NCBI RefSeq assembly: GCF_001558695.1
Contig: NZ_LNTU01000040.1
Location: 124,001-188,000 of the forward strand
Direction of reading: 5' to 3'
DNA length: 64,000 nucleotides
Origin: Paramesorhizobium deserti
GTDB lineage: Bacteria > Pseudomonadota > Alphaproteobacteria > Rhizobiales > Rhizobiaceae
Each line of letters begins with the position of its first letter. The stretch's first letter is position 1. The notes beneath the pieces are model-generated. The model searched no databases. It was given only the letters and a program-made list of their open reading frames with translations, and was not told the DNA's origin. A program made the position numbers and the translations under genes. Below, one piece after another: positions 54,346 to 63,903 of the stretch.

Positions 54346-54561
54346 ATGCGTCATTTGCCCAATCCTGAACATCCGCCCTACGTGTCGGATCGTTTGTCGG
54401 CCATCAGTAATTTACCAGCCCAATTTCTGATAGGCGCATGTGTCATGGCCGTAATCATGATCGCGCTCTCGTTTGCCGATTTTATGCCAACGGATGAAGA
54501 AACGGCCAGGATCGTAGATGCCCGGACCATTGGTACTGTGGGCTTGACGGCACAAAACTGA
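54346..54561 (+). CDS. Small single-pass membrane protein
   Basis: A 71-residue protein with one membrane segment (FLIGACVMAVIMIALSFA) and a short hydrophilic tail. A GGAAA stretch lies close to the ATG. I recognise no family. It stands 184 bases after soxA on the same strand, so a link to the sox operon is possible but not shown. Confidence 0.55.
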   Translation: MRHLPNPEHPPYVSDRLSAISNLPAQFLIGACVMAVIMIALSFADFMPTDEETARIVDARTIGTVGLTAQN

Positions 54562-54782
54562 TCGGCGGCGCAAAGGCCGCGTAAGGATCGGGAATTCCCT
54601 TGCACCGGTCCTGGAACTCCAGGAGCGACGCCACGTTTGGAAGAAGAGCGGACGGCACCCGCATGCTCTGCGGCGGCAATTGTCCAGACGTTGGCGATCG
54701 GAGCAAGGATTCAGGAGGGTGGAGCCACCGTCTTGCTCGTTCTCGAAACAGAAGCCGAAATGGTTTCAGCAAGGAGGACGCA

Positions 54783-55214
54783 ATGACGACAACCGAGTCC
54801 GAGGTGAGAGCCGTCCTGGAAAGCCGCGTCGAGGCATGCCGCGCAAAGGATATTGACCGGCTTATGTCGCTTTATTCACCTGATATTGTCTATTTCGACG
54901 TCGTACCCCCGCTTTATTTCAGTGGAACCGATGCCGTCCGGAACAATTTCCTGCGATGGTTCAATGAATACGAAGGCCCCATTGGTCTCGAAACCCGCGA
55001 ACTGAACATTGTTGCGAGCGAGAATGCCGCGTTCGCGCGCATGCTTCACCAGGACATGGGAAACGCCAATCTGACCGAGAAGCAGAAAGGCTTCTGGCTC
55101 CGATCGACCGTCTGCTGTGAGCGGTCGGATGGTGGTTGGTGGATCACCCACGAGCATATCTCCCTGCCCGTCGATTTCAGGAGCGGAAGCGTGCTTATGA
55201 ACCTCGCCCCGTAA
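54783..55214 (+). CDS. SnoaL/NTF2-like (DUF4440-type) protein
   Basis: A 143-residue cytosolic protein starting at 54783, with AAGGAGGACGCA upstream. It has the NTF2 cone-fold pattern: VRAVLESRVEACRAKDIDRLMSLYSPDIVYFDVVPPL, FLRWFNEYEGPIG, then WWITHEHISLPVDF. Members are small-molecule binding proteins or isomerases of varied function; the pocket ligand cannot be guessed. The upstream open frame to 54600 is not coding. Confidence 0.8.
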   Translation: MTTTESEVRAVLESRVEACRAKDIDRLMSLYSPDIVYFDVVPPLYFSGTDAVRNNFLRWFNEYEGPIGLETRELNIVASENAAFARMLHQDMGNANLTEKQKGFWLRSTVCCERSDGGWWITHEHISLPVDFRSGSVLMNLAP

Positions 55215-55280
55215 CGACGCCTTCTGAAACGGCGCGAAAATCGGCGCAGCGAATTGAGGAGTGTCCCTCCCGCTGCCCTT

Positions 55281-55712
55281 CTACAACCCGGGCAGTGCTG
55301 CGAAAGGATCGACTGCCGGGACCCCGAGAGGTTCGAAATGTCGGAGATTTCGCGTCAGCACAGTCAGATTATGTGTGCGCGCTGTAGCAGCGATGGCGAT
55401 GTCCTCAAAACCCGGCTGATGGGCTCGGGCGTCATCCAGAATCTGACCGGCGGCATGGGCACATTGCAGGTCAAATGGCAGCAGTTTTTCCGCATAGAGA
55501 TGCTCAATGGTTTCCCACCACTCTGTCAATTGCCGTGCCTTCGTTGCCCCCTCGCGCTCGGCCTTGGCAATTCCTGACTCTACCTCTGCCGCCGAAATGA
55601 CAGACAGGAACAGTTTGTCGCTGGCTTGATCCAGCCACTCCACAAGCTGATCAAAGTTTTGGCGCTTGGATGGTGCCAGAGCTGATATGACGTTGGTATC
55701 GACCAGGAACAT
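55281..55712 (-). CDS. PIN-domain toxin, VapC family
   Basis: A 143-residue PIN-domain RNase. MFLVDTNVISALAP holds the first Asp, ISAAEVESGI the Glu, and FEDIAIAATA with LTVLTRNLRHF the remaining metal and polar residues; all are intact. Its start abuts the antitoxin stop (55712 shared). Third VapC/Phd pair in the window, well away from the IS/integrase patch. Confidence 0.92.
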   Translation of the reverse strand: MFLVDTNVISALAPSKRQNFDQLVEWLDQASDKLFLSVISAAEVESGIAKAEREGATKARQLTEWWETIEHLYAEKLLPFDLQCAHAAGQILDDARAHQPGFEDIAIAATARTHNLTVLTRNLRHFEPLGVPAVDPFAALPGL

Positions 55713-55954
55713 CAGAGATCGACAGCACGGCTCGGCTTGTTCCTCCGTGACTGGATATCCGCTTCATCCCCTGGAAAGGACGCCAGCAATCTGCCGAAGC
55801 TCGGAACATGCGTAAGCTTCTCATACTCCTCGAACGAAAGGACGACCGCTTCCTTCTTGCCATGTCGCGTGATGACCGACGGGCTCCCACGAAGCGCCTG
55901 ATCGACAACGGCCGAAAGCGTTGCCTTGGCGTCCCTGAGCTGAATCTCTTTCAT
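55712..55954 (-). CDS. Phd/YefM-type antitoxin
   Basis: An 80-residue antitoxin, MKEIQLRDAKATLSAVVDQAL with VITRHGKKEAVVLSFEEYEKL. The Phd fold binds DNA with its N-terminus and neutralises the PIN toxin with its C-terminal tail. GGAG lies just upstream of the ATG at 55954. The 17-base palindrome at 55970-55986 is the probable operator. Confidence 0.9.
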   Translation of the reverse strand: MKEIQLRDAKATLSAVVDQALRGSPSVITRHGKKEAVVLSFEEYEKLTHVPSFGRLLASFPGDEADIQSRRNKPSRAVDL

Positions 55955-55969
55955 GGAGAACTCCTAATA

Positions 55970-55986
55970 ATGACTACAGTAGTCAT
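55970..55986. promoter_or_regulatory. Palindromic operator of TA operon
   Basis: ATGACTAC-A-GTAGTCAT is a perfect inverted repeat with 8-base arms, 16 bases upstream of the antitoxin start. It is typical of Phd autoregulation sites. Confidence 0.65.
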
Positions 55987-56199
55987 ATAAAGGAGCCAAG
56001 GTTCATATACAAGCGTTTCTGTCCGGGATCGCATACAAACAACGTTGGGGCGACACCGAAGCGGCCGGCGTTTCGCCAATCGCTGTCATGAACTTGCGAT
56101 GAAAGGTGCATTCCAGTTAGATTCCAGGCGGCCCATTGAAGCGCCGATCGGGCTGACCGAATGTAAGCGTGTTGGTTCCCTCACCAGGAGAGATGAGCC

Positions 56200-57333
56200 A
56201 TGTCGAAGTCCATTTTCATCTGGAGCAGTGCCGCCCTCATTATTCTTGCCCTGGCGGCTTTCGGTGGCTGGGTATTCAGCCTGCCATCCGCCAGCGCCAC
56301 CGCCGAGGCACCACTGGTACCACAGGAGGAAATGGACGCCATGCTCGCTTCGCTCAAGCCTGTGAAGCGCGAGCGGCCGCTCGTGGCCGTGATCGGCATC
56401 AACGACGCGACCGAGACGACGGACTATCTGGTGCCGACCGGCATCCTGCGGCGTGCCGATGTCGCAGATGTGGTGATGGTGGCGACCGAGGAGGGGCCGA
56501 TCCTCCTCTTTCCGGCGCTCAAGGTGGAGGCAGATACGACCATCGCGGAGTTCGACGCCGCGCATCCCGACGGAGCGGACTACGTCATCGTCCCCGCCAT
56601 GAGCCGCGACGACGATCCGGCCGTGCTTGCCTGGCTCATGACACAGGCCGAAAAAGGCGCCAAGATCATTGGCGTTTGTGCCGGCGCCAAGGTGGTCGGT
56701 GCGGCGGGTCTTCTCGATAGTCGGCGCGCAACCACCCACTGGTATTATCTGCGCGAAATGCTCAGGCGCAGCCCGACCATCGAATACGTCGCGGATCGGC
56801 GCATGGTTTCGGACGGAAGCGTCGTGACGACGACGGGCATAACCGCGTCGATACCGATGATGCTTACGCTGATCGAAGCGATCGCAGGCCGGGCAAGGGC
56901 GGAAGGGATCGCCCGAGAACTCGGGCTTGAGCAGTGGGATGCGCGGCATGCAAGCGCCGCCTTCAAGCTGACCCGACCCTTCGCTACGACGGTGCTGGCC
57001 AACAGAATGGCCTTTTGGAACCGGGAAGAGCTCGGTATCCGTGTCGAGGCAGGCATGGACGAGGTGTCGCTCGCCCTGGTCGCTGATGCCTGGTCGCGGA
57101 CCTACCGATCCAGTGCCATCACATTCGCCTCTTCGGCGTCAGCCATCGTGACGGCCAACGGCATTCGCGTCATCCCCGACCGGGCGGTATCGAACTGGCC
57201 TGAAGACCATCGCGTCTCAACCTTTCGCGATCAGCCACCGCTGAATGCGCTTGACCGGACACTGGAGGCGATCGCCGCCCGCTACGGCGAGCGCACCACA
57301 AACGTGGTCGCGATGCAGCTTGAATACCCTTGA
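56200..57333 (+). CDS. Membrane-anchored DJ-1/PfpI-like protein
   Basis: A 377-residue protein with an N-terminal signal anchor (ALIILALAAFGGWVFSL). Residues 58-240 form a DJ-1/PfpI (class I amidotransferase-like) domain; GVCAGAKVVG contains the nucleophile-elbow Cys and ATTHW the expected His region. The remaining part (about 265-377) resembles part of a second, degenerate copy. This domain is best known as the sensor part of GlxA-type AraC regulators, but no HTH is present and the anchor places it outside the cytoplasm. Function unknown. Start 56200 follows GGAGAGATGAGCC. Confidence 0.75.
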   Translation: MSKSIFIWSSAALIILALAAFGGWVFSLPSASATAEAPLVPQEEMDAMLASLKPVKRERPLVAVIGINDATETTDYLVPTGILRRADVADVVMVATEEGPILLFPALKVEADTTIAEFDAAHPDGADYVIVPAMSRDDDPAVLAWLMTQAEKGAKIIGVCAGAKVVGAAGLLDSRRATTHWYYLREMLRRSPTIEYVADRRMVSDGSVVTTTGITASIPMMLTLIEAIAGRARAEGIARELGLEQWDARHASAAFKLTRPFATTVLANRMAFWNREELGIRVEAGMDEVSLALVADAWSRTYRSSAITFASSASAIVTANGIRVIPDRAVSNWPEDHRVSTFRDQPPLNALDRTLEAIAARYGERTTNVVAMQLEYP

Positions 57334-57452
57334 ACATGGGGCCAAGTTCCACCTTCTCCAGCGATTACTCGACCACATTTCGCGCGAAAGAAGGTCGGCT
57401 CTCCTCAATGTCTGCTATGAGCGGGATGTCCAAATTCTAAAAAAGTGATTCC

Positions 57453-59264
57453 TTGATTACCGATCCGCTTCACATTCTCAAAACCATCTATGGCTATGAT
57501 GCCTTCCGTGGCCGGCAGGCGGAGATCGTCTCGCATGTGATGGCAGGTAACAATGCGTTCGTCCTGATGCCGACGGGCGGCGGAAAATCACTTTGCTACC
57601 AGATTCCGGCTCTCGCGCGGCCCGGCATGGGGGTCGTCATTTCACCGCTTCTGGCGCTCATGGCCGATCAGGTCTCCGCGCTGCGTCAGGCAGGTGTGAA
57701 AGCCGCCGCGCTCAATTCCGACCTCGCCGGCGACGACAGGCGCAATTTGTGGCGCGACATTTCCGCGAGAACACTCGACCTGCTTTACGTCGCGCCCGAG
57801 ACCCTGCTGAAACCGGATGTCCTGAAACTTCTGAATAGCGTACCACTCTCCCTGATCGCGGTCGATGAGGCGCACTGCCTGTCGCAGTGGGGGCACGATT
57901 TCAGGCCATCCTATCGTCAACTCGATGCGTTGACCGCGCATTTTCCAGATATACCGCGCATGGCGCTTACGGCGACCGCCGATGCACCGACGCGGGCGGA
58001 AATCCTGTCGCATCTTGAGATCGACGAGCGCGATGCCTTCATCGCTGGTTTCGACCGCCCCAACATCCGCTACGCGATCATGGAGAAGGACAATCCCCGC
58101 GCACAGTTGAAGCGCTTCCTCCAGGACCACGAAGGGGAAAGCGGTATCGTTTACTGCCTTTCAAAACGAAAGACGGAGGAAACCGCCGAGTGGCTGCGCG
58201 GCCTCGGCTATGACGCCCTTCCCTATCATGGCGGCATGGAGAAGACGGCGCGGGAGGCGAACCAGGCGCGGTTCCAAAAAGACGAAGCCGTCATCATGGT
58301 AGCGACCATTGCCTTCGGCATGGGCATCGATAAGCCGGATGTGCGGTTCGTCGCTCATATCGACCTGCCGGGGAGCATCGAGGCCTACTATCAAGAGACG
58401 GGACGCGCGGGGCGCGATGGGCTGCCGGCCGAGGCAATGATGCTCTACGGCTATGAGGACATCGTCCTGCGCAGCCGTTTCATCGAGGAATCCGAAGCGC
58501 CCGACCAGCGCAAGCGCATGGAACGGCTGAAGCTCGACACGCTTCTGGGCCTCGCCGAAACGGCGAGCTGCCGCCGGCAGGTGCTGTTGTCTTATTTCGG
58601 GGATGAATGCGAGCCATGCGGCAATTGCGACACCTGCGCGGAGCCACCAATCCTGTTCGATGGGACGATCGCCGCCCAGAAGATATTGTCCTGCATCCAC
58701 AGAACCGGGGAGCGGTTCGGGCAGGCCTATATCGTGGATGTGCTTCTCGGTGTCGACAACGAGCGGATCAGACAGTTTGGCCACGACCGGATTTCGACTT
58801 ACGGAATCGGATGCGAGCATGACAATCGCACCTGGCGGGCCATCATACGCCAGCTGGTCGCCGGACGGCTTATCGACGTCGACTTTTCCGGGCACGGCGG
58901 TTTGTCGATCTCGGAGACGGGCAGGACGTTTTTGCGCCAAAAGCAGACCCTGATGCTGCGCGTGCCGTCAAAATCGCAATCGTCCCGTGACCGGGCCTCG
59001 CGCAGGCAGGCGGCGACGCAGTCCCTGCCGGAGCGCGATCAGGCGCTGTTCCAGGCACTGCGCCAAAAACGGCTGGAGATCGCACGCACGCAAAATCTAC
59101 CGCCCTATGTGATATTCCATGATCGCACGCTGATGGAACTGGTGGCCGCCCGTCCAGCCTCACGCGCACAAATGGCAGATGTACCCGGTGTCGGCGAAAC
59201 AAAGCTTGACCGTTATGGCCCCGCTTTTCTCGCCGTTATCGCCGCGCATGGCGATCCCGATTAA
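57453..59264 (+). CDS. recQ: ATP-dependent DNA helicase RecQ
   Basis: A 603-residue 3'-5' helicase with TTG start at 57453. Motif [13 protein letters not shown] (Lys45), DEAH at 138-141, motif [11 protein letters not shown], motif [14 protein letters not shown] and motif [12 protein letters not shown] are complete. A zinc region follows with [23 protein letters not shown], then the RQC winged helix, then an HRDC domain near 525-603 ([30 protein letters not shown]). RecQ unwinds branched DNA in recombination and repair. It looks like a chromosomal or second-copy recQ; the gene is single in its unit. Confidence 0.95.
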   Translation: MITDPLHILKTIYGYDAFRGRQAEIVSHVMAGNNAFVLMPTGGGKSLCYQIPALARPGMGVVISPLLALMADQVSALRQAGVKAAALNSDLAGDDRRNLWRDISARTLDLLYVAPETLLKPDVLKLLNSVPLSLIAVDEAHCLSQWGHDFRPSYRQLDALTAHFPDIPRMALTATADAPTRAEILSHLEIDERDAFIAGFDRPNIRYAIMEKDNPRAQLKRFLQDHEGESGIVYCLSKRKTEETAEWLRGLGYDALPYHGGMEKTAREANQARFQKDEAVIMVATIAFGMGIDKPDVRFVAHIDLPGSIEAYYQETGRAGRDGLPAEAMMLYGYEDIVLRSRFIEESEAPDQRKRMERLKLDTLLGLAETASCRRQVLLSYFGDECEPCGNCDTCAEPPILFDGTIAAQKILSCIHRTGERFGQAYIVDVLLGVDNERIRQFGHDRISTYGIGCEHDNRTWRAIIRQLVAGRLIDVDFSGHGGLSISETGRTFLRQKQTLMLRVPSKSQSSRDRASRRQAATQSLPERDQALFQALRQKRLEIARTQNLPPYVIFHDRTLMELVAARPASRAQMADVPGVGETKLDRYGPAFLAVIAAHGDPD

Positions 59265-59508
59265 GCGCTTGGATTAACGCGACACCGTAGATTACGGGCA
59301 GAGGCACAGGAGCAATGGAGGGCGGAATTCACTTAGACGCCAATCCAGTTCCGACCGTGGCTTTTGCTTCATCAACGTCATCGGGAACGCTGGCTTTAAA
59401 GAGCCACCGGGAATTAAGCATCGTCGAAACGCTGCAATTTCCGACGACACTTACGCTCATTACGCCACTGCGCTACTATGGAATGCGCGACAGGCAAATG
59501 ATGATGGC

Positions 59509-61014
59509 GTGACCTCGACCGATACCAAACCAGTGTCAGGAGCAACAGTGGCGCAACCCTTTGTGGAGCCGTGCAGCCGCGGCGTTATCGAAGCAGAAGC
59601 CTGCCCGCGAGAACTCGGGCGAGAGGCCTCGCCTCGGCGCCGCCGTATGGTGCTTGCCGCCTGCGTGCTCGCGTCCTCAATGGCATTCATCGACGGATCG
59701 GCGCTGACCGTGGCATTGCCGAGATTGCGCGCCGATTTCGGAGCGGACCTAACCTCGGTTCAGTGGGTTCTCAACGGATATGTGTTGGCGCTTGCCTCTC
59801 TGACACTCATCGGCGGTGCGCTCGCGGACGTCTATGGCAAGGCTCGCATGCTCAGGTTCGGCTGCGTCCTGTTCGGCCTGGCGTCGGTGGCTTGCGCGCT
59901 GGCGCCTTCGCCCGACTGGCTGATCGCCGCCCGCGTCATGCAGGGAACAGCCGCAGCGATCGTCACTCCTGCCAGTCTCGCCCTGATCGGCGCCACCTAT
60001 CCGCGCACCGAGCGAAACCGGGCGATCGGCGTGTGGGCGGCGGCATCGGCCCTGACCACAGCAGGCGGTCCCGTCCTGGGCGGGTGGCTGACCGAGACCT
60101 TCGGCTGGCCGTCCATATTCTGGATCAATCCGCCGCTCGCACTCGCCGCAGTGGTGATCTTGCAGGCCTTCGCGCCGGAGGATCGCCGTGAGCAACGCCA
60201 GTTTGACGTAATCGGCGCCGCCATTCTCGCGGCGGCGCTCGGGGCGTTTGCCTGGGCGCTCAGCCAGATCGGCCCCAGCGAAGCTGGCACCACCGCAGGC
60301 GCGCCAGCGCAGTCGGGCACGGTGCTTGCGATCGCCGCCGGGCTCGGCATCGTCGGGCTCGCCGTTTACGCGTTCTGGGAGCGCAGAAGCGAGCACCCGA
60401 TGACACCACCCCGCCTGGTGGAGAACCGTATCTTCTTTGGTCTGAATCTCGCGACGCTGATGGTCTATGCCGGGCTTTCGATCATGTTCTTCCTGATACC
60501 TTTCGACCTCATCGACCGCCGCGCCCTATCGTCGACGGATGCAGGGCTGACATTCCTGCCCTTCACGCTCGGCGTCGGACTGCTGTCGAGGGTTTTCGGC
60601 GGGTTGGCGGACAAGATCGGTGCGCGAGCCATGCTCATTGCGGGGCCGGCAGGCGCGGCGCTCGCCTATCTCTGGATGGCGTTCGGCCAGGACGCCTCCT
60701 TGATGCTCGGCGTGATCGGACCCATGACGCTGCTTGGCCTGTCCTTTGCCGTGCTCGTGGCACCGCTCACCGCGTCCGTCATGTCGAGCGTGGATCAAGC
60801 CGACGAAGGGCTCGCATCCGGGGTCAACAACGCGGCGAGCCGGATCGCGCAGCTTGTCGGGGTGGCGCTGGCCGCCGGCGTCGCGTCCTTCGCATTCGGC
60901 TACGAGATTGGGCTGGTCACGGCGGCGATCTTATCGATTGCCGGCGCCCTCACAGCGGCAGCGATGGTACGTCCGGCTGCGGAAATGCGCGCAGCTGGTG
61001 ACAGACATAACTAG
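59509..61014 (+). CDS. MFS multidrug transporter, DHA2 (EmrB/QacA) family
   Basis: A 501-residue inner-membrane pump with about 14 segments. SSMAFIDGSALTVALPRL is the family's conserved first segment and ADVYGKARMLRFG the loop 2-3 motif. The start may be GTG at 59509 or GTG at 59548, the latter with CAGGAG upstream. It exports drugs or metabolites using the proton gradient; the substrate is unknown. Its TAG stop (61012-61014) is supplied by the left end of a MITE-like element, so the native C-terminus may have been slightly altered. Confidence 0.88.
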   Translation: MTSTDTKPVSGATVAQPFVEPCSRGVIEAEACPRELGREASPRRRRMVLAACVLASSMAFIDGSALTVALPRLRADFGADLTSVQWVLNGYVLALASLTLIGGALADVYGKARMLRFGCVLFGLASVACALAPSPDWLIAARVMQGTAAAIVTPASLALIGATYPRTERNRAIGVWAAASALTTAGGPVLGGWLTETFGWPSIFWINPPLALAAVVILQAFAPEDRREQRQFDVIGAAILAAALGAFAWALSQIGPSEAGTTAGAPAQSGTVLAIAAGLGIVGLAVYAFWERRSEHPMTPPRLVENRIFFGLNLATLMVYAGLSIMFFLIPFDLIDRRALSSTDAGLTFLPFTLGVGLLSRVFGGLADKIGARAMLIAGPAGAALAYLWMAFGQDASLMLGVIGPMTLLGLSFAVLVAPLTASVMSSVDQADEGLASGVNNAASRIAQLVGVALAAGVASFAFGYEIGLVTAAILSIAGALTAAAMVRPAAEMRAAGDRHN

Positions 61015-61070
61015 AGTCTGTCAGAACTCAACTGAAACGCAGATAAGGGAAAGCGCATAATCCTGCCGCC

Positions 61071-61095
61071 ATTCTCGGGCTTGTCCCGAGAATCT
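61071..61095 (+). repeat. Palindromic unit 1 in MITE
   Basis: ATTCTCGGG-CTTGT-CCCGAGAAT plus CT: a hairpin with 9-bp arms. Similar palindromes are dispersed in rhizobial genomes. Confidence 0.75.
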
Positions 61096-61145
61096 GCCAT
61101 AAGAACAAGACAAGCGATTACCGTCCTGACAGATTAGGCTGCGGT

Positions 61146-61170
61146 AGATTCTCGGGATAAGCCCGAGAAT
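61146..61170 (-). repeat. Palindromic unit 2 in MITE, inverted
   Basis: Reverse complement of the unit at 61071-61095 with one mismatch; together the two can form a larger fold-back structure. Confidence 0.75.
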
Positions 61171-61280
61171 GACGGCCAGAGGGACGCCGTTTCAAGCCAG
61201 TTCTGACAAACTCTAACGCCGGTTCTACCTCGTGTATCCAAAATGGGCGCCATGGCTGCAGTCGCGATGTTTTGAACAAA

Positions 61281-61309
61281 CACAGGACCGCGACAAATGC
61301 GGTCCTGTG
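61281..61309. terminator. Hairpin terminator between MFS and GntR genes
   Basis: CACAGGACCGC and GCGGTCCTGTG form a perfect 11-bp stem with a 7-base loop. A T-rich stretch follows on the minus strand (TTTGTTC), so it most likely terminates the GntR gene and may also serve the convergent MFS gene. Confidence 0.75.
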
Positions 61310-61383
61310 CAAATTATTGGATGAGCATCCTGTCCACCCCTATAAGGAATATAAGTACCGGACGCGGATCCAGGAGCCGCGGG

Positions 61384-62145
61384 CTAGCTGAACTGCGCCA
61401 TATAATATCTGCCTTCTTCCGTGAGGCAGTGCCCGAGGCGCCATTCGGCGGGCACGCCTTGCAGGGTGTAGACCACACGGTCGAGCCGCATGAGGGCCGT
61501 TCCGGAGCTAACCTGCAGTGCGGAGGCTACATCGGGTTCCGCGTCGCTGATGGTGATGAGCTCGTCGCCGCGGCCGAGCAGCACGCCGAATTGCTGCGCC
61601 AGCACCGTGAGGTGCTGCGATGCCTCGTCATGACTTTTCAGTCCAGGGAACAGCCTTGCGGACAGCACCACATCCTCCACCATGTAGGGCTTGCCATTGT
61701 TCGACCATACCCGCCGGATCTGATGCACCCGGTCGCGTGCGCGCAGGCGCAGACGCATGCCTTCGCTCTCGCCGACGGTCGTCTCATGAACGCTCAGCAC
61801 CTCCACGTCCCCGTCCATCCGCCTGCCGTCGCGACTTCTGAGTTTGCTGTAGCGTGTCGCGTATTCCTCCGAGGTCTGATCGTTCACGAAAGTGCCGCGG
61901 CCCTGCCGGCGGGTGACGAGCCGCTCCGTTTCCGCTAGGTCCAACGCCTTGCGCATGGTGCCCGGACTGACGCCGAACTCGCGAGCCAGTTCGGTCTCGT
62001 TGGGAATGGCCGTGCGTGGCTTCCACTCGCCATTGGCCACCTTCTGGGCGATTGCGTCGCGCACCTGCAGGTAGAGTGGACGATTTGAGAAACGGCTGGT
62101 TGGAAGCTCGTTACTCAACGCATAGATTTCCGATGCTTCTCTCAT
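61384..62145 (-). CDS. GntR-family regulator with UTRA ligand domain
   Basis: A 253-residue regulator. The winged HTH is RPLYLQVRDAIAQKVANG...ELAREFGVSPGTMRKALDLAE, then RQGRGTFV. The UTRA sensor (about 100-253) has VWSNNGKPYMVEDVVL and LGHCLTEEGRYYM. HutC-type GntR proteins respond to sugars, amino sugars or histidine-type ligands. Its target is not evident; the polysaccharide lyase gene lies 800 bases upstream. AAAGGAGCC precedes the ATG. Confidence 0.9.
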   Translation of the reverse strand: MREASEIYALSNELPTSRFSNRPLYLQVRDAIAQKVANGEWKPRTAIPNETELAREFGVSPGTMRKALDLAETERLVTRRQGRGTFVNDQTSEEYATRYSKLRSRDGRRMDGDVEVLSVHETTVGESEGMRLRLRARDRVHQIRRVWSNNGKPYMVEDVVLSARLFPGLKSHDEASQHLTVLAQQFGVLLGRGDELITISDAEPDVASALQVSSGTALMRLDRVVYTLQGVPAEWRLGHCLTEEGRYYMAQFS

Positions 62146-62940
62146 GAATGGCTCCTTTGTACTCCACCTGCTTCAACCTGCGCGGGACGGCACTAACGTG
62201 TCATCCCTTCCTCCGCGAGTCAGCACAAAAAGTGCCGATTTTTCTGGAATAATTATGAGTAAATATAGGTTTATAGAAACTATCAGACGGACAGTGTCTG
62301 ATCTTGCGATATGATGCCAGTGCATTGCTTGAAGAACGTTATCTGTTTGCTACTACTTTGGCCTTTGACAGATAACGGATATAGGACTCGGCCGACCTGT
62401 CGATGATTGTCTGCAGGCAAGTTGAAATTACGAGAGATGGCCGGAAGGTTATGATTAGATTATCATTTTAGTTCATAATGATATTATTATGAAAAAGTAG
62501 AGCAGTGCTGCCAGAGAGGGCTGCGCATTGAAGCGGGATATGGGAAAATTCATGCTTTATCGTTAATGGTTAGCGCTTTATTTTCCGCCTGATGGCTACT
62601 CTACACCGATAGCAAGGCACGGCCTAGTTGAACATCTCTCCATTCACAGGAGTTCAACTGTTGAGAAGATGCTTTGCAGGTGGCCTACGCTTTCGCGCAA
62701 ATTCCCTTAAGAAACTTGAGGATAAGAGGATGCTCTTGCGGGGATTTAAAGCCTGATTGAAAATGCGATGTCGCCACGCATAAGCGACTGCCGGAAATCA
62801 TCCACCTTGCCTTTGCGGGCGTTGGGAGCCGTTCCGTTGGTGTAGCCACAGGACGGAAGAGCTGTCGCCTGCGCGATCGAGCGACGTGTCAGATTCGTCT
62901 TCACGCTGGCGATGCGAGCCGCGAGAATATCGCTCCGAGG
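62146..62940. other. AT-rich intergenic region
   Basis: Nearly 800 bases without a supportable gene, clearly AT-richer than the rest, especially 62430-62600. CATAAT-N6-ATTATG (62474-62491) is an inverted repeat that could be an operator. Short frames toward 62800-63090 overlap the lyase gene and look like shadows. The region may hold the GntR promoter, lyase terminator, or a decayed insertion. Confidence 0.5.
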
Positions 62941-63903
62941 TCACAATGCCGGGCAGAGGCCGTTGTGCAGGACATCTTCGCAATAGGGCGAACGCCGGAA
63001 ATTGTCGTAATAGAGGGTCCATTCGCCCTTGTTGGCGGCGCGGTAGGGACCGAATTTGAAATACTGGTTCTTGCCCAGTCCCTTGTCGGCATGGCCGATG
63101 TGCCCTTTGACGGTCACGATGGGTTTCCTATTCGCGAAGATCTCTATATGGCCGGATCCGTCCGGCCCGGGTTTGGTGAATATCGCGAAATCGACCCAGC
63201 CGGAATCCGGGGAAGGCAGCGGATTGCCATGGTTGGTAACGGAGATCGCAGCCGTGCAACTCGAAAACAGGGCGCCGTCCTCGGGCGTCCAGGTCGCGTC
63301 GGTGGCGACCAGCGCGCGCATCTGATTGGTCTTCGGCCGCAGCCATACAGGCGTTTGGCCGGTGGCGCATGTCGCAGCGGAGTTCTCCGACGTTGCCGCG
63401 GCGGGCGTGGCCTGGGGCGCGATATAATTGGTCTCGACGGTCGCGAAGAGCTTTCCCTGCCTCAGCCGAAGCGCCAGGAAAGGGCTGAAATCGCCCTCGG
63501 CGCCCGGATCTATCTCGCGTTTCCATTGCGCGATGAGATAGCGATGGTCGTCCTGCGGGATCGGCTCGCCGAATTTGACGGTGAAGCCGTACCAGACACC
63601 CTGGTCGTAAGGCACGCGCAAATCCGGCTTTTCCCATATCTCGGCGCGTTCGCTGCAGGATTTTCCGGCAGGCGGGCAATGCGGGCGCACCGTCAGCTTG
63701 AGCGCCCCGCCGCTGACGGCCACGTCGCGCTGGAATTCGACGGTGCCGGCGCTCTGCTCGAAATTTTCCTTATAGTAAAGCCCGCCCTCAGGCGCGAAGT
63801 CGTACCCGTCAAAACCGTCTTTCAAAAACATATCGGCCCCCGCCGGATTTCCCGCGCAAAGTAAAGCAGTCAGACTAGCGGCGAGAAATAGCTTGATTTT
63901 CAT
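62941..63903 (-). CDS. Secreted polysaccharide lyase (heparin lyase I-like family)
   Basis: A 320-residue protein with signal peptide MKIKLFLAASLTALLCAGNPAGA. The body resembles the Polysacc_lyase (heparin lyase I-type jelly-roll) family found in rhizobia: LKLTVRPHCPPAGKSCSERAEIWEK, VWYGFTVKFGEPIPQDDHRYLIAQWKRE and GPYRAANKGEWTLYYDNFRRS. Such enzymes trim acidic polysaccharides, possibly the cell's own exopolysaccharide. Paired Cys suggest periplasmic or extracellular disulfides. Substrate not known. Confidence 0.82.
   Translation of the reverse strand: MKIKLFLAASLTALLCAGNPAGADMFLKDGFDGYDFAPEGGLYYKENFEQSAGTVEFQRDVAVSGGALKLTVRPHCPPAGKSCSERAEIWEKPDLRVPYDQGVWYGFTVKFGEPIPQDDHRYLIAQWKREIDPGAEGDFSPFLALRLRQGKLFATVETNYIAPQATPAAATSENSAATCATGQTPVWLRPKTNQMRALVATDATWTPEDGALFSSCTAAISVTNHGNPLPSPDSGWVDFAIFTKPGPDGSGHIEIFANRKPIVTVKGHIGHADKGLGKNQYFKFGPYRAANKGEWTLYYDNFRRSPYCEDVLHNGLCPAL

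Larger units (their letters stand above)
61012..61215. mobile_element. MITE-like element with terminal inverted repeats
   Basis: About 204 bases, non-coding, bounded by terminal inverted repeats of about 28 bases: left TAGAGTCTGTCAGAACTCAA and right, read inward from 61215, TAGAGTTTGTCAGAACTGGC; both continue to GAAACG. Ends starting TA suggest insertion at a TA dinucleotide, as for IS630/mariner-type elements. It contains two inverted palindromic units (61071-61095, 61146-61170). Confidence 0.7.

Noticed and set aside
54600-54782. Upstream extension of the SnoaL-like protein
   Set aside because: The extension is Arg/Ser-rich without structure, while the ATG at 54783 has a strong AAGGAGG site.
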